Shown piece by piece: positions 47,208-59,789 of a stretch of 64,000 nucleotides of DNA (within the stretch, counting starts at the first letter, position 1; every line of letters starts with the position of its first letter). The translations under genes were made by a program, and so were the position numbers. The notes under the pieces are model-generated. The model searched no databases and was not told the DNA's origin. It was given only the letters and a program-made list of their open reading frames with translations. Source of the DNA: Hedera helix (taxonomy: Eukaryota > Streptophyta > Magnoliopsida > Apiales > Araliaceae); the NCBI GenBank assembly GCA_947179155.2, contig OX359278.1, positions 27,971,273 to 28,035,272 on the forward strand, in the 5' to 3' direction.

Positions 47208-48747
47208 ACTCATTAGATGCTGAGAATTATGAAGTACTCTCTCAATTCTTGTGGAAGAATGTAACCTCAACCCATAATAAGACTCCTCTTATTTAAAGAT
47301 ACAATCAACCATCCTAAACTATTTAGAATTAGGATTTTAATTTAATTTTCAATCTAATTAGGAACTAAATTAATTAATTGCAATTTCTAAACCATTTAAG
47401 AACTTAATTATTTAATATGAGAGTATTTCTTATTAATTAATTCCTAAACCATTTAGGAACAAAATTAATTACTGTAATAATTATAATTCCTAAACAATTT
47501 AGGAACTTAATTATTTATAATAATATTACTATTTATTAATTAGTTCCTATTAGGAACTAAATAATAGTAATAATAAAAAAACTCCTCTTATTAATTTATA
47601 ATTAGTATTTTTAAAATACTAAATTATAAATATTAAGCTATTTAATTTATTCTATCACTATAGTATAAATTAAATATACTTAATTTATTATTACGATTAT
47701 GCCATCCACTTTTTAAATAAATATTACTCTTTTGCGGTGTGACCCTTTAGGTTCTCCATATTAAATCGGTTGTATAATAAATAAATTAGAACAATTCTAA
47801 TTCATTTATTATGAATTAACTCTTTAATTCAGAATAAATATTTTTTTCACAATAAGGATAAGCCCCCTTAGCGATTAATCGACATTCCAGATAATATAGC
47901 TTTTAACATTTGATTGTAAAAGAACATTTTCGTGAATAGTTACCGTACAATTCAATCATTTTATCATTCAATGTCCCAATCAAATATAAGACAGGGAATT
48001 ATTGTCAAGTCTTATTTGATTTGATCATATACATTTCAATTCACAAATGTACAACTCTAATGTAAATTAGAAACTTCTTTCCAATTTTCATTCCACCATG
48101 GCCAAAGATTTTTGAGTTGTCATTTATCGTATTACATATGAAATTCTCTTCCTTTACTGGAAGCGGTAGATCCTTTATTGATCATTCACTTACCTCTATG
48201 TACAACTTATTATACTCGATCATACCCTTTGATATATCCTAAAGGTCTTAAAGAATTTGCCAAAGTATAACTCATCATATACAAGGTACTATGATGATCT
48301 CAAGTCCTAGGATCACTTGTACTATTATCACAAAAGGAACTCCTATTGACAGACAAGTAAAACTCCATTAGGTGTTCCTTGAGTGAGTTACGTTCAGTGA
48401 ACTTATTCTCTAATAAGTACCTACATACTTGCTTTAGCGTCTCTACAAAAATAATTATGAGATCAATCATCCTCTTCATAAGAGCAAACATAACATGTAC
48501 TAATCTATCCAGATTTACTAATCCCCATTTTAGTTTTAAGTTATCTTGAATTTAGATCTCATTAGCATAATCAACATTATGATTCTAAAAGTATTGCTTA
48601 AAGCTATTAGTTTATTCATATAATTAATTCAATCAATTAATCATGAATAAAGAAATGACTTAATACTTTTATTAATAAATTGAATAAGATTATAAAGTAT
48701 ATGCATATCACATCAAATGTGATTGACTTAAGGGTATATTACTTTCA
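47041..48747 (-). mobile_element. Copia LTR, minus-oriented, interrupted by LTR C
   Basis: On the minus strand it begins TGAAAGTAATATACCC at 48747 and runs left to 47041, where LTR C abuts. The part 47290-47705 is the reverse counterpart of 11300-11780, including repeated 'cctaaaccatttaggaa' blocks. A CT-rich (GA-rich on the element strand) leader at 47055-47225 corresponds to 11855-11880. The minus-strand frame 48300-48491 is not supported as a gene. Confidence 0.6.
47056..47285. repeat. Direct duplication of about 120 bp with CT repeats
   Basis: The segment from the CT run through 'aactcattagatgctgagaattatgaag' to 'ccataataagactcctct' occurs twice in a row (about 47058-47175 and 47176-47290), differing at two positions seen by eye. 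The CT tracts at both borders suggest replication slippage. Confidence 0.85.
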
Positions 48748-49494
48748 GGTTAGACCTTTGGAACCATGGCCTTTAAACTTCGGACAACTTTAACTTTTTC
48801 GGCCAAACTCAATTTAACCTTCGGGACTCCACAAGCTTCCAATATGGCCTCATTGTCAAGGTTCTTCCCTTGACCGACCACTTCAAATTAAATAGATATA
48901 AGGGTTAGTACTCTGTCAATAAAAAATAAACAGGTCACATAACAAGTATAAGAAAGACTTACGGTCAAAAGAATGCAGCCAGTCTTGGTCATTAAGGAGG
49001 TCCTAGTCCCATTTCACAGGTCTCTTGGACAAGGAAACCTCGAACGCCGCCAACCTTGCTTGTGAGATCCGGATGGTGTTCAACTGGTCTTTGTTCGGGT
49101 TTGACCAAGGTTCGACCAACTCAGTGTTCGACCCTTTAACAAAGAACCAATTCCCGTACAACCCTTTATTGCTTGAAGGAGTGTCCATTAAGGTTTCATT
49201 ACCATCATTTTTTATTATTTAAAAAACCCCTTTCTCCTTATTATTAGTGATAAAAAAGAATTGAAAAAAGAAATCTATGGCCGGAGGGACAGATTCAGAG
49301 GTACATAAGGTGATAAAACTGTTCCAATGAATGAAGGAATTTAGAGACAACTGATTCAAGCTAAGACCGATCGTGTGCAGCAGTTCAAGTACAAAAGGAC
49401 GAAGAGGGAATCAGATTTCAAAGAGGAGGAGTTGATGATAGATCAGAATCCACCCGCACTCGGGTTGCCAGTACACCATCTCTTGGACTTCGGG
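48748..49494 (-). pseudogene. Antisense additional ORF of Tat-type Gypsy element (part 1)
   Basis: Minus-strand peptides such as HPFVLELL-like FPLRPFVLELLHTIGLSLNQ and GLYGNWFFVKGSNTELVEPW resemble the 'putative gypsy-type transposon' domain (Transposase_28 family). In Tat-lineage elements this is encoded antisense between pol and the 3' LTR. Frames are broken by stops (for example after VKWD at 49003) and possibly introns. The right-hand LTR at 53686-54046 is plus-oriented, so a minus-strand ORF just before it is in the expected place. The domain's function is unknown. Confidence 0.6.
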
Positions 49495-52327
49495 TGTAGC
49501 AGCCCCGAAACCCTATAATTTGCTAATGGCGATCTCGCGCGTTAATACATACATTTTACCTTTAAAACTATTCATTTAACCATAATACAACTCATAAGCT
49601 TGTTTATTAAACTTATAATCATCACCTGCCTCATAATCATAACTTTTACTTTCCTTATGCTAAAACTTAGATCATATATAAATAAATTATGACCTAGTCT
49701 ATTACATTTCAAAATCATACATCTTTTGATTTATCTTAGCTTAACCTGTAAATACTATCATTATGCATAACTATCCATACATCATCCTGTTTACACATAC
49801 CTGCTTCATACATACGAGTTCATTACATATAAGACTCGACTTACAATAATACATTAATCTTACATCATTATAATTTTTCTTTGAATAATACATACATACA
49901 TACAAATCAATCCTTACAGATTTACAAAACATTCACCTCTTTATTAACGACCAAGTTCATAATTAAAACCAAGACGTTAATTATAGGTTTACATTTAACT
50001 AATTGACTTGTCACATTTCATAATTGCATATAACAAATTCCTTATGCTTTTCTACGCATCTAACATTCCTTACCCTTTAGCTTTATCGAAAACTCCGGCC
50101 TTCTCATACTTCAACTGAAATTGTTAGTTCATAGCAAAAGTGAGTACAAAGGCTCAACAAGTCTAATAGATAATACCTTTCATGCTTGCAGTTTATATTC
50201 ACGCGTCACACATTCTTACTTTACCATGATGTGCATAAATGTCACATATTGCATCCAATTAAGCTCAAATTTGGACCATAGTTAGGTCTTACTACCTAGT
50301 ATTTTGCAAAAATCCTATTTGGCTCATTTGACTTCTTAAAATTATCGAAGCAATAGCCCGTAGGAGGGCGTTTAAACACGTTTTTATACTTAAAAAAAAA
50401 TTTCAACCTTAAAACTCATTTTTACCAACTTTGTGATTTTTGGCTATTTGCTTCCAAACTTCATTCCAACACTTGATAAAGCTCATATATCTCATATAAG
50501 ACATGTCTAGACCGTTGAATCAACTTTGTGTTGCTCAAGGCGGGATTTGTCTATAAAAATCCATTTTAGGTCAAAACGATCGATTTCGATCGTTCGAAAC
50601 AAATTTTCATTCTAACTTTCATTTGTTGATTACCAAATTAACGTAGACACGTGTAATAACATAAAACCAAGTCATTTGACTTTATTTCACCATTATTTAC
50701 TCAAAATTGCCAAAAATCACCTTTAAGTTGGATTTTTATCAACTTTACCAAACTTTTCTTAAAAATTCATTTCTAAGTCTTAGACTCCAATTCTCATATA
50801 CACATCAAATAGTTCAATTATCAACTTTGGGGCCTTATACTACACATATAAGACTTGTTCCAAATTTCCTTACCGTTAATTTATGTTTACTTAAACATAT
50901 TACCATCTTAAGTAGATTTAACATCCAAAATCATGATTTTTATACTTTTAAGCATTATCATGCTATCTTTCATGCAAATACACCTCATATACATATGTTC
51001 AACCTTATAGCTCAAGGTTTCACCAAAATCTTTTAACTCTATACAGTTTTTCTTCCATAATTCATAACTTTAACTATACATACATACATAGACTATCATA
51101 AATCAAGGTTTTAAGTATAGAGAACTTTTAAACCTTTATGGATGATCAACTTCTTCACATGAATAACTTTGCCACGATGAAACCTTCCTCTTTTCTTCTT
51201 GCTTCTTGATCATCTAAGCATCCTAGCTCCAAGATTTCAAGCTTCCTCTCTCTAACTTCCATGGCTTCCTCACTCTTTCTTTCTCTTAGGGCTAATTTTC
51301 CAGTAAAGTTAAAAATGAAGGAGAAGAGCCTTTGCTTTGCTTAAATTATGAGATTAAACTCACGTGTGGTTAATCACATATAACCATAGTTAACCCACTA
51401 AGGGCATTTTGGTCATTTCACATAATTAATAAAGGGCATTTTTGACATTGCACCTCTTGGGACACAATGGTCATTACTCAATTTTTCAAGGGTATTTTGG
51501 TCATTTTACCCCTAAGGACACAAAGGTCATTAACTAAATTTATGAGGGGCATTTTAGTTAATTGCCAAGATTGCTAGATTTTTCATTTTCATGCAAATTT
51601 CCATTTTAAGTACAGTTTAATACTTTCCACTCATTAATTCATTTCATGCTCGTTTAAATTGATTTTTCTTCTAATCAACCGACTAGGTCATTCGTTTTTC
51701 ACCGTGCTACGTTCACGTAGTCTCATTTTATAGCTTAATTAGTCATTTAATCGTAAATCGATTAAATAACTTTTACATAACTACAATTGCATTTTTAATT
51801 TCTTACGAACCTTCTCGGTTTCACATTCAATCAATTTCAATTTTCGACATCTCAAATAGTCGAATTGCTCACTTTTTTCATAAACCGCTTCCTCGAAAAG
51901 CGAACTATGATCAGATTACTAAAATCCATACTCATTTATCCTTTTTTCACTCATATATTCATTTTACGACTTTTACGTCCCTACGTTCGTTTACTTAATA
52001 CACATGTGACCGTTTGCGTCATACATGATTTCTACTCATATTCGGGAATATTACCTTATATATTTATACGTCGTATAAATACTTACCTTATTTCAATCAA
52101 TTAATATTAATTCCTTAATAATTTCAAAACGTTCAAAAATCATTAACCTTATTATTCCTTTAATCCTTAATATACAGATTATGTTAAACTGACCCTTCCT
52201 TTTAGCACATACTGCCATACATTACCTTGTCATTCTCGTAACCTAGGCTCTCACGGCCTATACATTAGGCTAGTTATTAATATTCATAACTAGAGCTTAA
52301 TTTACATAATTTTTCTTCCATTATTAG

Positions 52328-52379
<52 letters not shown>

Positions 52380-52776
52380 CTACCACTTTCTAACACAACA
52401 CCGTGTCTTACAATAATTTCTTTTTAATTACTTAATCATAGTTATTTCATTCTATCTTTCGCCATTATTCTGTTATATTACCATTCAACCATTAAAATTT
52501 ATATTTATTATAATTCTTTCATATATCGAGTCACTAATGTACTTTAATGTAGTGATTGATCCTTATAAGCTCTATAGAGCCCTTTTTTACATCAATAGTC
52601 TATTTTTACAAATTCAACCACATAGGTCGTTATTAACACATTGATTAAATAATAAATTATATTTAATCACTTATTAATACTTTATGTCCTTCCAAACTAG
52701 GTTTTTAACTTTTAACCTTTACTTAATTAACCAAGATCCTTATTTAGAAATCTCATCAAAAATCTGGGATGTCACA
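49495..52776 (-). mobile_element. LTR D: Gypsy-like solo LTR, 3282 bp, perfect TSD TCGGG
   Basis: It starts TGTAGCAGCC and ends GGGATGTCACA, with TCGGG immediately before (49490-49494) and after (52777-52781). No internal domain remains, so it is a complete solo LTR. It is colinear with LTR C. On the minus strand it begins TGTGACATCCC. It splits the antisense ORF remnant, which continues at 52782. Small frames within (50707-51036, 51865-52104) are not shared as proteins with LTR C. Confidence 0.9.
52330..52374. repeat. (AT)n microsatellite in LTR D
   Basis: About 22 AT dinucleotides. Confidence 0.95.
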
Positions 52777-52781
52777 TCGGG

Positions 52782-53155
52782 TCTCTTAATCTCATATGAA
52801 TTCGGGATATAAAATTATATTTTTAACAATTGATATTGATTATCTCTAATTGAAGAAGGACTATTGGTTACTCTATATATAAGGGCAAAATATTTGGTCC
52901 TATTGTATTCTTCTGTGTCCCTCATCCATTCAAAAACTACGGTTTTCCATGGTTGTGCCTCTGGGATCCCTTGTTCAGCAATATATATTTCGTCTTCAAG
53001 TTGGGAAGATGAAACATGTGCTTCCTTGGCTTTAGCGCACTTAACCATTTCAAAAATTGGAGAATGAGCAATATAAAACTTACTTGAAACAGAAAGAAGA
53101 TCAGAAGAGCAATGATTGAGGAAGACTGAGTCTTGAAGCAGGAAATATTGAACAA
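52782..53155 (-). pseudogene. Antisense additional ORF of Tat-type element (part 2)
   Basis: Continues the minus-strand remnant on the other side of solo LTR D. A 77-codon frame (52815-53048) begins MVKCAKAKEAHVSSSQLEDE. The start lies near or beyond 53155. By position it is the N-terminal part of the additional ORF. Its sequence is not diagnostic by itself; the assignment depends on part 1. Confidence 0.4.
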
Positions 53156-53504
53156 TGATTGATTAACTATATAAAAAATGAAACTTTCGTAAAATAATAA
53201 TTGAGATAACTTTTTCTGTTCAAATCACCAACCGACGACTCAGATTAGGCAGATCCAACGAGTGGGTATTACTCTCACTTGTTACAGAGGGGTAATGATT
53301 ACCCTGGTGGCTATTGACGTTCCTGTTGCCAACTGTCTTTGTGCTGATTTGAAATTTAAAACTCATTTGAAGGTAGTTGGATTAAAAATTGGACTGAATG
53401 AGTTTGGGCAGCAAAATTGGGCTCAATGCAAATTATTAAGACTGGACGCTTAAGTAAAAAAGTCCAATACTTAGAGTCCTATTATAAAAATTCAGAATAA
53501 ATTA

Positions 53505-53680
53505 GGGCATTTCCTTTTCGGATTGATGCCTCTGGGCACCTGAAGGAGCGTTTCTCTTCGGATTGATGCCTCGGGCACCCGAAGGATTACTTCTCTTTAA
53601 AAGATGCTTCCGAGCTTTTGAGAAGGTATTACCATCGGTCTGATGACTCCAGGATCTCAAAAAGGTATTCCTACTTCGGC
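53505..53680 (+). repeat. Short tandem repeats in U3 of the right Tat-like LTR
   Basis: 'ttcggattgatgcctc.gggcacc.gaagga' occurs twice (about 53517 and 53557), with two weaker copies following (about 53600 and 53635), unit about 42 bp. The left LTR (39774-40231) lacks this block, so the two LTRs differ in U3. Confidence 0.65.
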
Positions 53681-53685
53681 TTGAA

Positions 53686-54046
53686 TTAGAATCCTAAACC
53701 AATTAGGATAATAATTGTTTATCACATCTAATCATAACTAGAGTGGAAGTTATACTCTGAATGGAATAGGATGATAGTTACCATCTTTAATTATAACTCC
53801 TCAGTGGACACTCATAATAGGAATGGTAAAGAACCAAGTAAGTACTATAAATATCTGGTGAACGATAGAGGTAAAGGTGATTAATATCTCTATGCTAAAT
53901 ATTCTTAGCTTCCATTATTGACTTATCCTAAGACCTTCACTTACTCTTACACCGAAAAAGTCCACCGACAGCCTAAGCCGTCAAGACTTTTGTGCATGTA
54001 TCCTTTTTGGATGAGTGGTTGAATGTGCGGAAAAATTCGAGCGTTA
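53686..54046 (+). mobile_element. 3' LTR (matching part) of the Tat-like element
   Basis: It matches 39890-40231 with moderate divergence, including the TATA context and the 'aaagtccaccgac' phrase, and ends near GTTAAT(A) where the left LTR ends GTTAACA. The LTR probably starts further left (about 53360-53400). Right after it, 'aaaataaaattcagtttataaac' resumes the UGT 3' flank seen at 34616, consistent with target duplication AAAAT. Confidence 0.7.
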
Positions 54047-54983
54047 ATAAAATAAAATTCAGTTTATAAACTTAATATATAACGGTGAGATAGATGGTAA
54101 ATCGATTTTACCAATGAAACTTTTCTTATACCATATAAATTAAATGGAGGAAGTACGTATTATTTTCTTTAATCAGACTTATAGTAACTGATTGTCTAGT
54201 TTGTCGGTGCCTAGATGGGATATACATATCATTTTATTGGTATGGTTGAAGGTAAAGGTGATTGTATCAATACTCCTTTTGCTTTTAAGAAAAGGAAAAA
54301 CAAATTATTGGTACTACTAGTAGTTTAGCTACTATGAATAGACTCGCCCAATAAGAAATGTCAACGAAAACAAACTGGTTGACCTCACATTAATTATTCA
54401 TCTTTCAATTATCATGTCAATATCCAAAATGTCCAAGTGTGTATACTTCATCCGTTTTCACAGAATAAATCTACTTACACAAATAACTAAACACAAACTC
54501 CATCTCATCATTTAAAAGTAAGGTTTAGCACGTAAATTTGTGTTAAGCCCCACTTTTTATTAATTGAGATGGAGCTTGTGTTAAAGTTTGTGTTTGGTAG
54601 TTGTATGTGTAGAGTTGTCTATTTTCGCAAACTGAAGAATTTATATAATATTACATATATATATTTTATTTTATGTTTATTCTTATATTTAAGAAATTAT
54701 TAATTTAATAGTACTGACTTCATAATATAAATATCATAATGACAAACTTGAAGATGTAATATAATTTTATACTATTATCTATTAAAAGAGTTTGTTCGTT
54801 CCTTTTTTCTGCGAAAATAATATTTATTTTATTTATGTACAAATGAGACTTTTTTAAAGAAATAGAAGAAATTTAAAAGAATGAACGATGATATTCATTT
54901 AATCACATAACTACTGAAAATTGATTATAAAAATCCTACATATCCATCCTCAAGAGTACCTCCTCAAGCTTACACAGAGTAAA
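54047..54983 (+). repeat. Continuation of the UGT copy-2 3' flank
   Basis: Matches 34610-35170 and 23825-24670, for example around 'gagatagatggtaaatcgatttta' (54087 versus 34653) and 'tcatctttcaattatcatgtcaa' (54398; 24080). No gene present. Confidence 0.7.
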
Positions 54984-55118
54984 CAGGACCGTTCATGAGA
55001 TTTTGGTGGCACATGGCAAAAAATAGAAATGAGACTCTTTTCGAAATATTGTCTTTACCAAAATAATATAAATAAATAAAAAGTACAAGCAATATCCAAA
55101 AAAGCGCCTTTCTGAAAC

Positions 55119-55700
55119 TTAAAACATAATAGTTTGACTACAACAAAATATATGAGAATCTCGACTACAACAAAATATATGAGAAGTTCGACTAAATAGT
55201 TCGAATACAACAAAATATATGAGAATACATTCATTGAAAAATTCTTCTTCTAGTATTCCTAGAGGAAAATCTTCAATCAAATGTTCAAAATTAAATTTGT
55301 CCAGCAAATCCTTCTAGATGCACATGGTTGCCAACCCATTTAATATTTCTTGTGTCATAGTCAACCGCAAGTAATTTTTTAACAATTTCAACTTCAAAAA
55401 ACTTCTTTCAGCAGATGCCACTATTACAGGAATAGTTAGTAATACCATATAAGCAATTGAAATATTAGGAAAACAATCCAAAGCTTTTATAAAATCTAGA
55501 ATTTAAATGGCTAACTCTATTTCTCTTGGCAAAATCATTTGTAACACTTGCAATTCTAAAAACAAATAATTTGAATCAACATTAGAAAATTTGTCACGCT
55601 TCAAAGTCTTTTCAAGATTAACACAACGTTCTTTCAATATGATATCATCCAGTATTTTTAATGTTTTTGGATCATATAAGAATCCAAAAACATATTCAAA
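55119..55700 (-). pseudogene. hAT transposase C-terminal fragment (dimerisation domain)
   Basis: The minus strand encodes IPVIVASAERSFLKLKLLKN, then LRLTMTQEILNGLATMCI, an in-frame TAG, and KDLLDKFNFEHLIEDF. This is the diagnostic C-terminal hAT dimerisation motif, closest to the zinc-finger-MYM-like/DUF4371 class of plant hAT proteins. Further upstream, ILDDIILKERCVNLEKTLK-like residues continue to about 55680, again with stops. Only the C-terminal quarter remains. Confidence 0.85.
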
Positions 55701-55949
55701 TATTTACAATTGTAAAAACCTATTCTTCAATTAATGAGTAATAGCCATATCAACTAGAACAAGAAAATAATTAACTCTTTAACATTCTTAAGTAGATTAT
55801 ATTGTCTCATCACTAGAATTCTCATCAAATTATTTCTTTCTACGAATTTGGTCCAGTTGAGTTGTTAAAAATTTATTGGATTTTAAAAATTACTTTTGTA
55901 TACCTTTATCATTATATAATTATATTTTTAATTTCACATACACACACAC

Positions 55950-55953
<4 letters not shown>

Positions 55954-56023
<70 letters not shown>
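55954..56023. repeat. (AT)n microsatellite with (AC)n head
   Basis: About 35 TA dinucleotides following six AC units, inside the hAT remnant. Frames through it on both strands are Tyr/Ile repeats and artefacts. Confidence 0.95.
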
Positions 56024-56029
<6 letters not shown>

Positions 56030-56091
56030 GGCTCCCCTAATTGGGGGTCCAGGACGGTTAATTCTCCTGCCCGTGCTCAAGAATGACCCTG

Positions 56092-56460
56092 ACCCTAAAT
56101 GTGCATGCATGATAATTAATCTAATGAAAAAGAACAGGAAAATCTTGTTTGACCTATTCATAAACAGTTGAATGCATGCATGAATGGAGCCTAGCTAGCT
56201 AGGCTTTGCTTCATCAGTAATCTCTGAAAAGCTTATGAATATATCAATAAATTATTGTATATGGACATTAAAAGGTTTGAAATGGGTTTCTAATGATTTT
56301 TTTTTTATATATATATTTTTGCTATCAAAAGTTTCATTGACTACCAACACATTGACAAATTCTTGTGGTCATATTGGCTGTATATCTGGTAGCTATTTGT
56401 TAATGCCTGACTATGTGAGCCTGTTAAAAATCACCAAAAGCATGAACATCTGCATTCAGT
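56092..56460 (+). repeat. Continuation of the UGT 3'-flank duplicate after the hAT remnant
   Basis: 'accctaaatgtgcatgcatga' through 'gcctagctagctaggcttt' and on to about 56300 repeats 24684-24860. No gene recognised. Confidence 0.65.
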
Positions 56461-57324
56461 AAGAACCGTTAGCCACCCCTGAAACTAGTGATGACTTGGG
56501 CCGCTTGAGGATGCTCCGGTGTGAGAGTAAGTACATGCAAAAAGTGTTATCAATGAAGAACTGATATTATTCTGGAATAATTAGAATTCTATGGATAAGA
56601 AATTGTGTACCATAATTATGGGCTAATTTGTTGTTTATATAGATGTTAAGATCCCCGGAATCCAATGAGGAATAGGATGCCCACTTCTAAGTCAACTTAT
56701 AACTCCCTTTAAAGCACGACTAAATCATTCCCAAATTAAAGCAGCGTACTTCATTCAAATAAAGAAACATAATCCAAGTAGGACGTGGATATCAGCTATT
56801 CCAAGTCGCCTTGAATTACATGGAAGTGGGCCGACCAAGTCACAACCCAGTCCAATAAAAACAAGCAACACCAAACCCGAATCAAAAATAAAATGGCCTG
56901 TACCAAATCTAGACCAAATCAATTATATTCCAACATTGCCCCTACCCCCTTTCCTATTTTAAAGAATTAAAAATAGGAGAGTAACACCATTAGATCATCC
57001 AAATCACCAATTTCAAACCCCCATTCAACTGCCAAACGTAACTGACACTAGCACATCAATCATATGTGCCAAATTACCACCCTTGAGCTCCGCACCAATG
57101 ATTAAAGCCCCAATATATTTTCAAACTACCCAGCCATTCAACAATTATCTTCCTCAATCGATCATCCCAACTCCCATTTTCTCTCTGCTACAGAACGATC
57201 TGGCAAGCGCAACCCACTAAACACCGCACCAATTTCTTAGATTAAATCCTCAAAACCTATTCCCCACCACTAGAAACCCTTTTCCCCAATCTCCAAAATA
57301 TTTTCCACCTTTAGAAAATCTCCC
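56461..57324 (-). other. Candidate 3' LTR region of a minus-oriented Tat-like element
   Basis: It sits just beyond the antisense ORF of the second Tat-type element, where its 3' LTR would be. On the minus strand a good TATA box, TATATAAAC, is at 56633-56641. The region 57000-57320 is C-rich and non-coding. No clean LTR termini or matching partner LTR was found in the window. Confidence 0.3.
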
Positions 57325-59688
57325 ATGGCTTCCAACCTATCGTTGTTCACAACATCAGCCATAAGCCTTTCCTCTTCTTCTATTGCCACCACCAATCCAG
57401 CTACTTCCCACCACCACTATCACCATCACAAACCCTCTAGTTTCTAAAATCAAGCAAATGGAAATCGAGGTCAGAAAGATGTTTGAAAACACCACCATGT
57501 ACTCCCACTCCAGCACCTAATCAACAACCAACAACGAAACCGTCGAAGGATATAAATTTTAATTTTAATTTTTGGGGAATACACCTTAAAAGCTCTCAGC
57601 CCTAACGAGAAGATGTACTGGCGACCCACCAGCACTTACCTAGTTGTACCGACCCAAGTACTATGAAATGGGGTCAGATTCCCCCTTCACCTCATTATTT
57701 CTTACTTCCATGACTACGTTGGGATTGGCCTTACCCAGCTGGTCCCAAACTCGTCCATTCACTTGGTTTGTTATATTACCGCATACAAATAATTTAGCAT
57801 TAAACCATCCCTAAATTACTTCTTCTATATCTTTACGCTGACCAAAACGAAGGAACAAGGCTTCCGAGCCCTCAACCACATTCTAAATCAGAGAGGTTGG
57901 ATGCAACCCTCCTTTAGCAACAAAGGATGACCTAACAACTAGTTTTATGTTTCCAGCCTAGACACACACATACTTTAACCTTGAGGAAACCTAGATAAAC
58001 CGATCATTAACCCCATTTTCGACGACATAAAGGACAAATTTGAATGCTTCTGCCAAGCCATCCCCATCGAACCATGGGACATAAGCCTCCTGTCAAACCT
58101 TTAGTGATTACACAATCATGGATATAAGTCCCTAACCCCTTCCATCTTTATTTTTCATTTAAATTAATGTAAATCACTCTAAACTCCATCCCTTTCTTTT
58201 TTTTCCTTTTTTTTTTTTTTTCCAATAGTGGTCTTCAAGATCCAGCCAAATGTCACCAGGTCCCAACCAAGCATCCAACCTGTTCCCTGCCATCCTCAGA
58301 ACAACCCCGACCCTAAACAAACCTCCTACCAATATCACAACCCATAACATTCGAACTTAACCCTTCTACCACCATTCCTAAAAAGAATGCCTTAGACCTA
58401 ACTCACCTAAAAAAATAACAACTCCAAAAGAGAAACGCCATAGACTGACCAAGGCTTCAGACATCCGCAAGAAAGGCTTCAGACGTCCGTAAGAACACCC
58501 CTAAGCATCTCCATGTCGAACCCATATCATTCGTTCGACCCCCACCTCCTTCAACACTATCATCTCCTTTTCTCCTTATAACCAATAGGGACGTATCCCC
58601 TTAATTAGAACACCAAACATCACCCCACAATCTCTATCAATCATTCATATAGACTCTAAACCTTCTCCTAACCAACACCACCCTCATTCTACTCCTGAAG
58701 CCAGACCCACAACATCAAACCCCTAACCAACTTCAATTGAAGCTTTCCTTTTAATCCCCGTCTCACTGTTTTCCCAATTATATTTCTTACCATTCGAACC
58801 CGTCACATTATACCAAAAGAACTCTACAGCTTCTTCAACCTTACAGTAGATGAAAGCCATTACAGCACAATAGACTTTGGTGCACTCTTGACTATAACTA
58901 GCCTTCACCTCAAATAGTTACATAAGTTTAACATTCTATAAGTCTGATTTTACGCCATCATCAAAACTTCAAATACTAATATACTTTCATCCTGACCTGG
59001 CACTTAGAGTTTCAGCCAGTTGCTAAACCTTCAGAATAAAAGCAAGGACCACTCTGACACCATCAATCAGCTGCAATCAAGCTTCAACAACTTCAGTCCG
59101 ACCATGCCCCATTACATGAATAACATTTCAAACCCCAAAAAGAACACACTTCTCTTCAACTACAATCTTTTATCACAGACGGGCTCATCAAATCCTTCCA
59201 GATCCAACTCCTAGAACAAAAAATTGAAAACTAAAGCCTGGAGGGAAAATTAGCTGATATCGCCAAGGAAAGAACCATCCTCTTAGAATTAAGAACGCAT
59301 CGAACACACTAATAGAGTTGAAGAACTTCAAAAATAAAACATTTAGCTCCAACAACAAATTACCAAACTCGTGATAAAAACCTATGAGAAAATCGAGGTG
59401 CTTCAAATTTTCGCCAACACTAACAAGCTCCTAGAAGAAAAAAACTAATAACTAAAGACCAAGGCTTAGAACCTTATCGAAGACAGCCACCATAGGATCA
59501 TTAAAGAGTACAAAAGATCCAAAGAATTGACAGAAGCCATCGTGGATCAGTACAACAAAGGATATATGGCAAAAGCTGGAGTAAGCCCAATCACATTATT
59601 CTTTTTTTTAGACGAAGATATAGATGAAGAAGAAAAGGAACCCCAAAGTAAGCCGAACCCCCAGGACCCTCTAAACTCTCCTACTTAG
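57325..59688 (+). pseudogene. Plus-strand additional ORF (Transposase_28-like) of second Tat-type element
   Basis: An ATG at 57325 starts MASNLSLFTTSAISLSSSSI, followed by a His-rich stretch and stops. After frame changes the conserved part reads SLNYFFYIFTLTKTKEQGFR, ALNHILNQRGWMQPSFSNKG and HTYFNLEET (57800-58000), with several in-frame stops. The 3' part (59340-59688) encodes a coiled-coil-like, Glu/Lys-rich segment including YKRSKELTEAIVDQYNKGYM and an acidic FFFLDEDIDEEEKEP, ending at TAG 59686-59688. This is the putative gypsy-type transposon domain carried antisense to pol in Tat-lineage elements; its role is unknown. Small frames on the minus strand (58723-58908, 59188-59406) are shadows. 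Confidence 0.75.
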
Positions 59689-59789
59689 CCATTATGTATT
59701 TGTTATAATTTATGTGTAATTAAACAAAGTTCAAAGTAATGAAAAGTTCCATCTCTTTTATTTTATTGATTGCTTGATAATTACAACTT

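Larger units (their letters stand above)
54984..56091 (-). mobile_element. hAT transposon remnant, 1108 bp
   Basis: The left end CAGGACCGTTCATGAG and the inverted right end CAGGGTCATTCTTGAG (56076-56091, read on minus) form hAT-type terminal repeats with 12 of 16 positions equal. The 8-bp flanks 'agagtaaa' and 'accctaaa' match only partly; the old copy at 24665-24690 shows the uninterrupted site. The remnant contains the last part of a transposase on the minus strand and a long (AT)n run. Confidence 0.7.

Noticed and set aside
55862..56161. Tyr/Ile-repeat ORFs on both strands
   Set aside because: They read through an (AT)n microsatellite.
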